Part shown: positions 25,226 through 32,914 of the stretch, one piece after another | Layout: each line of letters starts with the position of its first letter | How positions within the stretch are numbered: position 1 is the stretch's first letter | DNA from: Kineosphaera limosa NBRC 100340 | GTDB lineage: Bacteria > Actinomycetota > Actinomycetes > Actinomycetales > Dermatophilaceae | DNA length: 56,257 nucleotides | Direction of reading: 5' to 3' | NCBI RefSeq assembly: GCF_000298215.1 | Contig: NZ_BAHD01000044.1 | Span: 1-56,257 of the forward strand | Program-made: the position numbers and the translations under genes | The notes under the pieces: generated by a model | Databases searched by the model: none | What the model was told of the DNA's origin: nothing | The model's input: the letters and a program-made list of their open reading frames with translations, nothing else

Positions 25226-26125
25226 GGCCGACCTGACCTCGACCACCGCCATGGAGCAACAGGACCTGCCCACCTCCATGGTCGTGCTCGGTGGTGGGTA
25301 CGTCGGCTTGGAGCAGGCCCAGCTGTGGGCACACCTGGGCGTCGACGTCACCCTCGTGGGCCGAGTGGCCCCCCTACGCCGAACCCGAGGTCGCTGACGT
25401 GCTCCGCACCGCCTTCCAGGAGGAGGGCATCACGGTGCTCGAGGAATGCGGGCGGGAAGTAGCGCCTCACGCCGGAGGGGTCATCGTCACCACCGACAGC
25501 GGCGTTCAAGTCCATGGCCAGCGGTTGTTGATCGCCACCGGCCGCCGCGCCAGCACCAGCGGTCTTGGGCTGGAGGCCGCCGGGATCGGCACCGACGCAC
25601 GTGGATGAGAACCTGCGCACGACCAACCACCGCGTGCACGCGGCCGGGGATGTCTCCGGTGCGCCGCAGTACGTTTACGTCGCCGCGAAGACTGGCCGAG
25701 TTGCCGCGGCCGGTGCGCTGGGTGAGCCCTCCACGGTGGACTACCGCGCGGCCTGCCGGGGGTCACCTTCACCACTCCGCAGATGGCCAGCGCCGGACTG
25801 ACCGAAGCCCGCGCCCTCGAGCTCGGCCACGACTGCGACTTGCCGAATCCTGGGTGCACAGGACATTCCGCGCGCACTGGTCAGCCAGGACACTCGGGGG
25901 GTCCTCAAACTCGTCATCGACGCCCAGACCCGCAAGGTCCTGGGTGTGCACGCCGCACCTTACGGCGCCGGAGAGCTCATGCTCGCCGCGACGTACGCCA
26001 TCAAGTTCGGGCTGACCGTCGACGACCTGGCCGACACCTGGGCGCCCTACCTCACGATGAGCGAAGCCCTCCGCATAGCGGCCGGCCTGTTCCGGACCAC
26101 CATCCCCACCAGCTGCTGCGCCTGA
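25226..26125 (+). pseudogene. merA: Mercuric reductase (merA) remnant, 5'-truncated and frameshifted
   Basis: The 3' two thirds of a MerA-type flavin disulfide reductase in several frames: the NAD(P)H-binding start 'VVLGGGYVGLEQAQLW' (near 25280), then after a frameshift 'VADVLRTAFQEEGITVL' through 'TGRRASTSGLGLEAAG', then in another frame 'VHAAGDVSGAPQYVYVAAKT', then 'RKVLGVHAAPYGAGELML' to the stop at 26125. The C-terminus ends '..SCCA', matching the vicinal-cysteine tail of MerA. The FAD-binding N-terminus, redox CxxxxC and N-terminal metal domain are missing. At least three frameshifts make it non-functional. Confidence 0.8.
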
Positions 26126-26197
26126 ACAACGCTCACGCCGAGCGTGGACCCGTCCCCAGGTACGAGTCGCCAGCGCGGGCCTCTTTACGCTGGCACG

Positions 26198-27182
26198 GTG
26201 CCGTTGACCCCCTTGATCCAAGCGATGGAGCGCCACCAGATTGGCCTGTATCTCCTCGCCATCGCAGGTGGAGCGATCCTTGGCTGGTTCGCTGCCCGCT
26301 GCCGCCGGGCCTCTTGAAAATGCCATCACTCCCGTGCTCGGGCTGTTGCTGTTCGCCACGTTCCTGGGGATCCCGTTCTCGGCGATCGGTCAGGCCGTGC
26401 GCGATGTGCGCTTCATCGCCACGATCCTGGTCCTCAACTTCGTCATCGTTCCCGCCGTGGTCTTTGCCCTGTCGCGGTTCGTGGCCGACAGCCCGGCCCT
26501 GCTGGTGGGTGTGCTGCTGGTGCTGCTGACCCCGTGCATCGACTACGTGATCGTCTTCGCCGGGCTGGCCGGCGGCTCCAGTGAGCGTCTGCTCGCTACA
26601 GCGCCGCTGCTCATGCTGGCCCAGATGCTGTTGCTGCCCTTCTACCTGCTCCTCTTCGTCGGGCCGGAGCTCGTCTCGGCCATCGAGCCAGGCCCCTTCC
26701 TCGAAGCGCTCATCGGGCTCATCATCGTCCCGCTCACCTTGGCGGCTTTGACCCAGTGGTTGTCCCGAGAACAGGCAGCCGGCAAGACCGTGATGACCGT
26801 TGTGCAGGCGATGATGGTCCCGTTCATGATGGCGACACTGGCTGTGGTGATCGCATCGCAGATCCACGCAGTTGGGCAAGAGGTCACCGCGCTGTTGGCC
26901 GTCGTCCCTCTCTACGTAGCCTTTCTGGTGGTGATGGTTCCCCTCGGGATGGCGTGCGCACGAGTCGCACGGCTCGATTCGGGCAGCACGAGGGCCGTGA
27001 TCTTCAGTGGCGCCACTCGAAACTCGCTAGTGGTACTCCCGCTGGCGCTGGCCCTGCCGGCGCCCCTGGGCCTGGTTCCGCTCGTCGTCGTCACCCAAAC
27101 CATGGTCGAGCTCCTCGGCATGGTGATCTACGTCAAGGCCATCCCACGCCTGGTCGCCTCGGGGCCGATTCTGCGGAACTGA
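26198..27182 (+). pseudogene. ACR3/bile-acid-symporter-family transporter, frameshifted near the N-terminus
   Basis: Arsenite-exporter-like (BASS superfamily) membrane protein with about ten helices; conserved parts include 'LLVLLTPCIDYVIVFAGLA' and 'SGATRNSLVVLPLAL'. The expected first helix is read from GTG 26198 ('RHQIGLYLLAIAGGAILGW'), but that frame stops at 26306. The remainder of the protein ('AAGPLENAITPVLGLLLF' onward) is in another frame, which opens upstream at 26241. One indel near 26290-26305 accounts for this. Either a real loss of function or an assembly error. Arsenite as substrate is inferred from family only. Confidence 0.72.
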
Positions 27183-27351
27183 TCCAAGGGTTGACGTGCC
27201 GTGAGAGTCCATGGGCATCCGTACCGCGACTCGTTGCAACAGAGGTAACTCATCGACGCACTGCGCCCCGTCGGCTTCCGTGGAACGTCAGGAGTGTTCG
27301 GAACGCGGAGGCTGGGTAACTGGCGCACGATCGTAGCCCCGTCGGCCCTGG

Positions 27352-27951
27352 TCAGAGGCCGAAGGCTCCGCCACCGACCAGGATGGCGATGCCCAGGCCG
27401 ATCAGGACGATGGGGAACAGGATGTGCTCCCACCGCTCGAGGACTTCGGCGATCGGGGGGCGGGTGGCCACGAACTTGGCCAGCACGACGAGGGCCGCGA
27501 CAAGCACGAGGAACACGATGCAGTAGGCCACCACGGCCGCCGGTCCCACGCTGAGGAAGACCGGCACGTAGACGCCGATGTTGTCCCCGCCGTTGGCGAA
27601 GGTGACCCCGGCGACGGTCCAGACCGCGACGTTCTTGCCGGCGACCTTGGCGTCGTCATCATCGTCACCGTCCCCGCGCCAGGCCTGCCAGGCGGCCCAT
27701 AGACCCAGAGCCAAGGGGATGAGTCCGAAGTACGGGATAACTTCCGAGGGCAGGAACGCATCCGCGCCCACGGTGACGAGCACGGCCGCGCCAAGAATGC
27801 CCGCGAACCCCAGATACTGGCCGACGGCGATCCGGGCGGTCGTCCCGGGCTGTCCCGCACCGCGGGCGAAGAACAGCGAGAGCACGATGATGTCGTCGAT
27901 GTTGGTCGCGATGAACAGGCCGATCGCCTGCAGGATCGAGGACAGGATCAT
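27352..27951 (-). CDS. cadD: CadD-type cadmium resistance transporter (copy 2)
   Basis: 199 residues from ATG 27951, overlapping the cmtR stop as ATGA. Same family as the gene at 18011, with identical key blocks 'ATNIDDIIVLSLFFARG' and 'TFANGGDNIGVYVP' and about three quarters identity by eye. The acidic loop 'GDGDDDDDAK' between helices is longer than in copy 1. Directly coupled to its CmtR-type sensor, so cadmium-inducible expression is expected. Confidence 0.9.
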   Translation of the reverse strand: MILSSILQAIGLFIATNIDDIIVLSLFFARGAGQPGTTARIAVGQYLGFAGILGAAVLVTVGADAFLPSEVIPYFGLIPLALGLWAAWQAWRGDGDDDDDAKVAGKNVAVWTVAGVTFANGGDNIGVYVPVFLSVGPAAVVAYCIVFLVLVAALVVLAKFVATRPPIAEVLERWEHILFPIVLIGLGIAILVGGGAFGL

Positions 27952-28307
27952 GCGCGCGCCTCGGCGATGCAGCATCCGTCAATAGAGCAGGCAGGATCGA
28001 GGCACGGCGCGTTCTCGTCTACTGCGAGAGTGACCTCAACCAGTGCGTTCAGCGCCCGCGAAAGGTGTGGATCCGCGATCTCATAACGCGTCCGACGGCC
28101 CTCGAGTTCGGCGACCACGATGCCGCAGTCCCGCAGGCACGCGAGATGGTTGGACACGTTAGAGCGCGTCAACCCTAGGTCGCTCGCCAGCTCCGCCGGG
28201 TAGGCCGCCCGCTCGAGCAGCACCAGAAGAAGTCGTGACCGGGTGGGATCGGCCAGCGCCCGACCCAACCGGTTCATCACATCGAGACGAGAAGCAACGG
28301 TCAGCAC
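27948..28307 (-). CDS. cmtR: CmtR-type ArsR repressor (copy 2)
   Basis: 119 residues from GTG 28307. Winged-helix metal sensor with 'SNHLACLRDCG' in the recognition helix (Cys-x3-Cys) and a Cys-rich tail 'PCLDPACSIDGCC'. This is closer to mycobacterial CmtR (similar 'GRALADPTR', 'TRSNVSNHL' and 'AVD..PC') than the copy at 16117. Expected ligands are Cd2+ and Pb2+. Heads a two-gene operon with cadD copy 2. Confidence 0.9.
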   Translation of the reverse strand: MLTVASRLDVMNRLGRALADPTRSRLLLVLLERAAYPAELASDLGLTRSNVSNHLACLRDCGIVVAELEGRRTRYEIADPHLSRALNALVEVTLAVDENAPCLDPACSIDGCCIAEARA

Positions 28308-28377
28308 ACGCTGAACAATACAGCAACGACTGAATTGATCACGGTGACGGCAAGCGCATTAGGGCGGGCATGCCTGC

Positions 28378-28490
28378 CTCATGCGTGGGCGGCGTGCTCG
28401 CGTTCGGGCGTGGTCGGGTGGTTCGAGCTGGAAAGTGGAAGTGCTTCATGCTGACGGAGAAGTGGGCGGCCACGCAGTCCTGCAGCCCGG
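28378..28490 (-). pseudogene. 3' remnant of a czcD-like gene
   Basis: About 110 bp that align with the last codons of the CDF gene at 13215-13330: 'LQDCVAAHF' is still readable, then the frame is disturbed, and the stop context (GCC CAC GCA stop) and the long run GGCGGCGTGCTCGCGTTCGG match. It shows that a second czcD copy once stood next to cmtR-cadD copy 2 and was deleted. Confidence 0.7.
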
Positions 28491-28850
28491 GTACCGCATC
28501 ACTGGGCGCGGTGCCGCCCGCCTTCCCCGAAGGTGACAGCGTCCGCTCAGCGAGGCTGACCCAGCAAACGTGCTTCTCTCCGGGTCGTTGGCACCGGGGC
28601 TCCTGGGTGCGCCCTGCTCCTGGTCACGGCCAGGGCTAGGCCCGGCGTGGCGCCACATGAGTGGCCTAACGGCGAGTCTGCTGTCTTGGCGGCAACCCTC
28701 GCGCACCCGGCGAAGGGGTCCTCCGCGGAACACCCTTGGTGCTGACCGCCCGAGCGAGCCGCGGTAAACCGGTAGGCCGCTTCTCCGCACATCCGAATCG
28801 GTGGCGTCGCGTTCGTCGAAGGAAGCGTTGGGACGGACGTCGACCTGCGA
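28491..28850. other. 360 bp with no gene
   Basis: Between the czcD remnant and the small Cys-rich protein gene. Only short frames with biased composition. Probably scar DNA from the deletion that removed the second czcD copy. Confidence 0.4.
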
Positions 28851-29066
28851 CTACTCCTGCGATACCTCGAGTGAGGCCTTTTCATGGGCGGTGTGGGTGC
28901 TGCGGTGTCCCCACGGGAAGACCCACCGGAACAGATTCAGGCCAGGACGTCTGCACCAGCAGTCCTCCGCGCAGCCGCACCTGATCGCTCCGGCCGCCTC
29001 GGCTGCCTTGTTGCCGAGAGCGAGAAGTAGGTAGCCACCAGCGAGCAGCCTCAGTACACGCCTCAC
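28851..29066 (-). CDS. Small Cys-rich membrane-anchored protein
   Basis: 71 residues from GTG 29066, which overlaps the upstream thioredoxin-like gene's stop as GTGA. An N-terminal hydrophobic helix ('VLRLLAGGYLLLALG') is followed by a compact Cys cluster 'CGCAEDCWC' and then 'RPGLNLFRWVFPWGHRS'. Four cysteines in nine residues suggest metal binding at the membrane, but no family is assigned. Pairing with the thioredoxin-like gene and the metal context make a thiol/metal role reasonable inference. Confidence 0.6.
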   Translation of the reverse strand: MRRVLRLLAGGYLLLALGNKAAEAAGAIRCGCAEDCWCRRPGLNLFRWVFPWGHRSTHTAHEKASLEVSQE

Positions 29067-29365
29067 GAGAGCACCTCGGTGAGTTGATCTACGGTCGGTG
29101 AGCCCGCGAGACCTGCTGGTATCTGGTAGACCCGGCACGCCAGACCGACCTGCTCGGCGCCGCTGGAGAATGGATCGTGGCCGTCGATGCGGATCGTGGG
29201 TGATCCGGTGAAACCAACCCGTTCGGCGTCCTCAGGTGTTTCAACCTTGCGCCGCTCGACCACAACGTCGACACGACCCAGTCGGGTCAACGCCTCGGAC
29301 AGTCGCTCATTCGCGACGGTCCAGTGCGGACAGCCGTCGAAGTAGAAGAGTTCGAGTCGCAACAC
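29063..29365 (-). CDS. Thioredoxin-fold protein with 'CPHW' motif (copy 1)
   Basis: 100 residues from GTG 29365 (GGAGG just upstream; the TTG three bases later is also possible). Glutaredoxin/alkylmercury-lyase-associated thioredoxin-like family. The N-terminal motif 'FYFDGCPHW' keeps only the first Cys of a CxxC; a conserved middle block is 'ERVGFTGSPTIRIDG' (cis-Pro), and a second Cys is in 'LACRVYQ'. The paralogue at 30275 has the same layout. The role is likely handling a metal or thiol adduct; not proven. Adjacent to the right end of element II. Confidence 0.75.
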   Translation of the reverse strand: MLRLELFYFDGCPHWTVANERLSEALTRLGRVDVVVERRKVETPEDAERVGFTGSPTIRIDGHDPFSSGAEQVGLACRVYQIPAGLAGSPTVDQLTEVLS

Positions 29366-29417
29366 TTGCCTCCATCTCCTGACCCCTGCACCAAGTTGGT
29401 CAACGGGCTCTCCATTC

Positions 29418-29460
29418 TCGACCACCGGGTGGCTATGACAACTTGCGCGAGCAACCTACA
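29418..29460 (-). repeat. Probable right end of element II
   Basis: Inverted tip CAACCTACA (TGTAGGTTG inward), matching eight bases of the right tip of element IV, with a degenerate binding repeat (CGAC...GG...GACA) ending 20 bp inside. The second repeat expected 30 bp further in is not clear. It lies 12 bp from the left end of element III. Confidence 0.5.
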
Positions 29461-29472
29461 GGCTGGTCTGTT

Positions 29473-29575
29473 TGTAGGTTCTCGGCCGATCTGTCGGGGG
29501 GAGCGGGTACGTGACCTGCGGAGCGACATGCTGATGAGAGGCCGCAGGTCTCCCTAACTTGTCGGAATCCTCAGC
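29473..29575 (+). repeat. Left end of element III
   Basis: Very similar to the left end at 32099: identical over the first 26 bases (TGTAGGTTCTCGGCCGATCT and on), then GTGACCTGC, GCGACA, GTCTC at offset 75 and AACTTGTCGGAATCCTCAG. Eight bases of inverted tip (AACCTACA...TGTAGGTT) frame the 12-bp junction with element II. Confidence 0.8.
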
Positions 29576-29809
29576 GAAGACTCTCAGAGTCGGTCGGGGG
29601 CCGCCCCCAAGCCCCTTGCCAATGGTCGTGACATCACTCTCACGCATGACGCCGATGTCCGGATGTTCTCTCCCGACTGGAGAGGAGGCCGGCGGGCGAT
29701 CCTCTTCGCGGATCCGGAATTCCCACGAGTCACGCCTGTTACAGGGCGATGCCCAATGCTGCGGGTGTGCACCCGTTCTCGTTCTGGGGGGTCATACCCT
29801 GTGCGGCTG

Positions 29810-30211
29810 TTACTGCGACGGGGACAGGATGTGGCATATGTCCTGGTCTGCGCAGTGGCCGGGGTCAAGCAGCTGGCTGCGCTGGAGCAGGGCCTCGAGC
29901 TCTGCCTGCAGCGTGAGGAGGTTGCGGATCCGTGTCCGAACGTCAGCGAGCTTGGTGTCCAGGAGCGTGGTGACGTGCTGGCAGGGGGTGGACCCCTGGT
30001 CACGTAGGTCCAGGATGCTGCGGATCTGTGACAGCGTGAGCCCGGCCGCTTGCGCCATGGCGATGTAGCGCAGCCGTGTTGCTGCGGAGTCGTCGTAGAC
30101 GCGGTAGCCGTTCGCCCCTCGCTCGGCCTCGGGCAGCAGGCCCTGGCGCTCGTAGAAGCGGATGGTCTGACTGCTCACTCCGGCCGACTCGGCCAGCTCT
30201 CCGATCCGCAT
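29810..30211 (-). CDS. MerR-family metal-responsive activator
   Basis: 133 residues from ATG 30211. N-terminal MerR winged helix-turn-helix ('MRIGELAESAGVSSQTIRFY'), a dimerisation helix (about 80-115), and three cysteines placed as in metal-sensing MerR proteins: Cys77 ('STPCQH'), Cys120 and Cys126 ('GHCADQDIC', Cys-x5-Cys). Hg2+, Cd2+, Zn2+ or Pb2+ are all possible. Divergent from the thioredoxin-like/reductase operon, which it should activate through the operator at 30240-30259. Confidence 0.85.
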   Translation of the reverse strand: MRIGELAESAGVSSQTIRFYERQGLLPEAERGANGYRVYDDSAATRLRYIAMAQAAGLTLSQIRSILDLRDQGSTPCQHVTTLLDTKLADVRTRIRNLLTLQAELEALLQRSQLLDPGHCADQDICHILSPSQ

Positions 30212-30235
30212 TCGCCCGTCTCCCACCTCTCGCGC

Positions 30236-30267
30236 TTGACCTTGCACCACGGTACAAGGTCTAGCGT
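30236..30267 (+). promoter_or_regulatory. MerR-type promoter with dyad operator
   Basis: -35 TTGACC (30236-30241), then the dyad CCTTGCACCACGGTACAAGG (30240-30259) filling the spacer, and a weak -10 beginning between 30260 and 30262, giving an 18-20 bp spacer. Long spacers over a dyad are the hallmark of MerR-activated promoters. It drives the genes at 30275 and 30586. Confidence 0.75.
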
Positions 30268-30274
30268 CGCGGGC

Positions 30275-30589
30275 ATGGACGTCTGCCTGCTCTACTTCGA
30301 GGACTGCCCCAGCTGGAAGGTGACTGACCGCAGGTTGGTCGCGATCGCGACCGAACACCCCGAAGTCAGGATCCGGCGTCAGCGCGTCGAGACCCTCGAG
30401 CAGGCCGAGCGGGTGGGCTTTCGGGGCTCACCGACCGTCCTGGTCGACGGGGCCGACGCGTTCGGCTCACCCGATTCAGCAGCTGGCCTCTCCTGCCGGG
30501 TCTATCGCACGGCCGACGGCCTTGCTGGGGCACCGACCCTGGAACAGCTACACGCAGCGCTGGGGCTGACCCAGGAGGTCACGCGATGA
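30275..30589 (+). CDS. Thioredoxin-fold protein with 'CPSW' motif (copy 2)
   Basis: 104 residues from ATG 30275. Paralogue of the gene at 29063: 'LLYFEDCPSW' at the N-terminus, 'ERVGFRGSPTVLVDG' with the cis-Pro, and 'LSCRVYRTADGLAGAPTLEQL'. It keeps one N-terminal Cys and one later Cys (about 74) rather than a CxxC. It overlaps the following reductase by ATGA, so the two proteins are probably made together; the reductase may recharge this protein or act on its metal adduct (inference). Confidence 0.78.
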   Translation: MDVCLLYFEDCPSWKVTDRRLVAIATEHPEVRIRRQRVETLEQAERVGFRGSPTVLVDGADAFGSPDSAAGLSCRVYRTADGLAGAPTLEQLHAALGLTQEVTR

Positions 30590-31938
30590 TCTACGACTAC
30601 GACCTGATCGTCATCGGTGCCGGCATGGCCGGGGTCACGGCGGCGAACAAGTGCGCCGCCGCTGGATGGAAGGTCGCGATCGTCGACGCCCTTCCCTACG
30701 GCGGCACGTGTGCCCTGAGAGGGTGTGATCCCAAGAAGATCCTGCGCCGCGGTGCCGAGATCATCGACAGTGCCCGCCTGATGCGGGGTAAGGGCATCAA
30801 CGACGACGGCCTGTCGGTCGACTGGGCCGACCTCATGGCGCACAAGCACGGCTTCACCGACCCCGTCCCCGCCAGTATGGAGGCAGGACTGACCGGTAAC
30901 GGCGTTACCACCCTGCACGGGACGGCGCGGTTCACCGGTCCCCAGACCGTGGCCATCGACGACGCCCCCTGCACCAGCCGACACTTCCTCATCACCACCG
31001 GTGCGCGCCCCCGCCCGCTGGACCTGCCCGGGCACGAGCACCTGCTGGACAGCACCGGCTTCCTGGACCTGACCGAGCTGCCGCGACGGATCCTGTTCGT
31101 CGGCGGTGGCTTCATCTCCTTCGAGTTCGCGCACATCGCCGCCCGGGCCGGAAGCACCCCGGTCATCCTGGACCGCAAACCACGACCGCTGAAGGCCTTC
31201 GACCCCGACCTCGTCGACCTCCTCATCGACCGCGGCACCAAGGCCGGCATCGAGAACTGGCCCTCTGCGACGCTCACCGCCGTGGAGAAGACCAGCACCG
31301 GCTATCAGGTGAGCGTCGATGAACCAGGGCGGTCAACGACAAGGGAGTTCGACCTTGTCGTGCACGGCGCAGGCCGGGTCCCCGAGCTGACGACCCTGGA
31401 CCTGGAGACCGCCGGCGTGCAGTGGGACGAGGACGGGATCCGCGTAGCAGCCCATCTGCAGAGCACCAGCAACCCGGCGGTCTACGCCGCCGGCGACGCG
31501 GCCAGCACCCCTGGCATGCCATTGACCCCGGTCGCCGTGTTCGAGGGCAAGGTCGCCGCGTCCAACATGCTCAAGGGCACCACGACCGCCCCTGACTACA
31601 CCGGCGTGTCCACCGCGGTGTTCACGATCCCCGAACTCGCCCGGGTCGGCCTGCTCGAGGAAGAAGCCCGCGACCGGGGCATTGACATCGACGTCCGCTA
31701 CACCGACACCAGCAGCTGGTACTCCAACTACCGGATCGGGGAGACGACCGCCGCGACCAAGATCCTCATCGACCGCTCCGACGACACCATCGTGGGAGCA
31801 CACCTGCTCGGACCCGAGTACGCCGAACTCGTCAACATCCTCGCCCTCGCCATGAAACTGCGACTCACCACCCGCCAGCTGAAGTCGATGACCGCCGCCT
31901 ACCCCACCGTCGGATCAGACCTGGGCTCCATGCTCTGA
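30586..31938 (+). CDS. FAD-dependent disulfide reductase, glutathione/mercuric reductase family
   Basis: 450 residues. FAD-binding 'LIVIGAGMAGVTAANKCA', redox-active disulfide Cys42/Cys47 in 'GGTCALRGCDPKK', NAD(P)H-binding 'ILFVGGGFISFEFAHIAA', second FAD motif 'AVYAAGDAAS' and a C-terminal dimer domain ending 'AYPTVGSDLGSML'. It lacks the N-terminal HMA domain and the C-terminal Cys pair of true MerA, and the usual His-Pro pair of glutathione reductase is not seen. So substrate is open: a low-molecular-weight thiol, the co-encoded thioredoxin-like protein, or a metal-thiol complex. Under MerR control. Confidence 0.85.
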   Translation: MIYDYDLIVIGAGMAGVTAANKCAAAGWKVAIVDALPYGGTCALRGCDPKKILRRGAEIIDSARLMRGKGINDDGLSVDWADLMAHKHGFTDPVPASMEAGLTGNGVTTLHGTARFTGPQTVAIDDAPCTSRHFLITTGARPRPLDLPGHEHLLDSTGFLDLTELPRRILFVGGGFISFEFAHIAARAGSTPVILDRKPRPLKAFDPDLVDLLIDRGTKAGIENWPSATLTAVEKTSTGYQVSVDEPGRSTTREFDLVVHGAGRVPELTTLDLETAGVQWDEDGIRVAAHLQSTSNPAVYAAGDAASTPGMPLTPVAVFEGKVAASNMLKGTTTAPDYTGVSTAVFTIPELARVGLLEEEARDRGIDIDVRYTDTSSWYSNYRIGETTAATKILIDRSDDTIVGAHLLGPEYAELVNILALAMKLRLTTRQLKSMTAAYPTVGSDLGSML

Positions 31939-32016
31939 ACCAGGCACGAGCAGCAATCCCACAACACCGTGTGCTCAGCAGCGGTTCCACTGTCACGAGA
32001 CTCAGCGTGACACTCC

Positions 32017-32088
32017 GCCATTAACTGGGACGACCGACACGCGTCCGCCAGTTAAGTGAGAAACCGACACGTTAGATGAGATCCCACA
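32017..32088 (-). repeat. Right end of element III with two binding repeats
   Basis: Repeats GCCATTAACTGGGACG... at 32017-32040 and GCCAGTTAAGTGAGAAACC... at 32047-32070, 30 bp apart, both ending CCGACAC; the tip GATCCCACA ends 18 bp later. Same geometry and related sequence as the right end of element I. Confidence 0.78.
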
Positions 32089-32098
32089 GCTGGCAAGA

Positions 32099-32200
32099 TG
32101 TAGGTTCTCGGCCGATCTGTCGGGGGAGTGGTTCGTTGACCTGCAGGGCGACAAGATGGTGAGACGAGGGCTGTCTCACCAACTTGTAGGGAATCCTCAG
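32099..32200 (+). repeat. Left end of element IV
   Basis: TGTAGGTTCTCGGCCGATCT at the tip; GCGACAAGATGGTGAGAC at offset 48, GTCTCACCAACTTGT from offset 74 and GAATCCTCAG at the inner limit. GGTGAGAC and GTCTCACC form an internal inverted repeat. CGACAAGAT also appears in the right-end repeat at 39773. Confidence 0.8.
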
Positions 32201-32281
32201 GCTCGAAATCCGGGCTCAGCAAGCTCGAAGGCGGCGCATGCACCTGTGAACCTGCAAAGCACACCCCAGCGCGGGCCTCCG

Positions 32282-32785
32282 CTAGGTGGTTTGCACTGTC
32301 GTGAATCCCAGGCCGCGGTATAGGCCGTGCGCGGCGGAGGAAGTGCCTTGCCCGACGCGCAGCGACAGCTGCCGGTCGCCAGCGCTTGTGCAGGCCTCCA
32401 TCGCGGCCAGCACCAGCGACCGGCCCAAGCCAAGGCCCCGCGCTTCGGGATGCACGAACAGGTCGATGACGAAGGGCCCGTCGAGGTGGTCGTCCCAGAT
32501 GGAACGCTCGACGACCAGGATCGCGCCCGCCGGCCTGCCGCGAACGCGCGCGAGCCAGCTCGCATCCGTTCGCAGGGTTCCGAACTGGCCGGTGAAGGTC
32601 TCATCGATCTCGCGTCGGGCGTCGTCCAGGTCCTCGGCTCCCACCTGGGGCGGGTAGCTGGCCAGGTAGAGCCGAGCCAGATTCTCACGCTGGGACTGAT
32701 CGAGAGGCATGAGGCGCTCGGCGGGATGAGCGGCGGGTGGATCGCCGGCCGCAGGCAGCGTGATGCTGAGCAGGTCAGAAGGCAT
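32282..32785 (-). CDS. GNAT-family N-acetyltransferase
   Basis: 167 residues if started at ATG 32785. Acetyl-CoA-dependent transferase: the pyrophosphate-binding motif 'HPEARGLGLGRSLVLAAM' follows strand 'DGPFVIDLFV', and the C-terminal 'AHGLYRGLGFTTVQT' is the usual GNAT ending. Substrate unknown. Divergent from the MerR/GyrI regulator, with a 158-bp gap, so it may be controlled by it. Cargo of element IV. Confidence 0.8.
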   Translation of the reverse strand: MPSDLLSITLPAAGDPPAAHPAERLMPLDQSQRENLARLYLASYPPQVGAEDLDDARREIDETFTGQFGTLRTDASWLARVRGRPAGAILVVERSIWDDHLDGPFVIDLFVHPEARGLGLGRSLVLAAMEACTSAGDRQLSLRVGQGTSSAAHGLYRGLGFTTVQTT

Positions 32786-32914
32786 GAGGGTTCCGTTCCA
32801 ATGGTCGATGACGTGGGGATGAGAGGCGACGTCAGGAGCGGAACATGGTGAGGAGGATAGCAACCACGTGATGCCGACCGCCCGCCCTCCGGGGACGGGC
32901 GCCCAGGGCATGTG

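Larger units (their letters stand above)
10331..29460. mobile_element. Element II: 19 kb cargo island bounded by Tn7-like ends, no tns genes
   Basis: The left end TGTAGGTTCTCGG starts at 10331, 5 bp from the right tip of element I. The right end is the inverted tip ...CAACCTACA at 29460, with a degenerate repeat ending 20 bp inside. No tnsA/tniA/tniB/tniQ is present, so movement would need proteins in trans, most plausibly from an element IV-type set whose right tip shares TGTAGGTT. The cargo is metal resistance and exported-protein maturation genes. The interval could also be several insertions whose inner ends are lost; the left end is firmer than the right. Confidence 0.6.
29473..32088. 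mobile_element. Element III: 2.6 kb mini-element with Tn7-like ends
   Basis: Left end TGTAGGTTCTCGGCCGATC at 29473; right end with two repeats and tip ATCCCACA at 32088. Cargo is merR, a thioredoxin-like gene and a flavin disulfide reductase; there are no transposition genes. The left end is of the TGTAGG type and the right end of the TGTGGGAT type (that of element I), so this may be a hybrid formed by deletion or recombination between two neighbouring elements rather than a unit that moved as such. Confidence 0.6.

Noticed and set aside
29460-29473. AACCTACA...TGTAGGTT as a small hairpin terminator
   Set aside because: The arms equal the tips of two abutting Tn7-like elements, and the flanking end motifs extend far beyond a hairpin.
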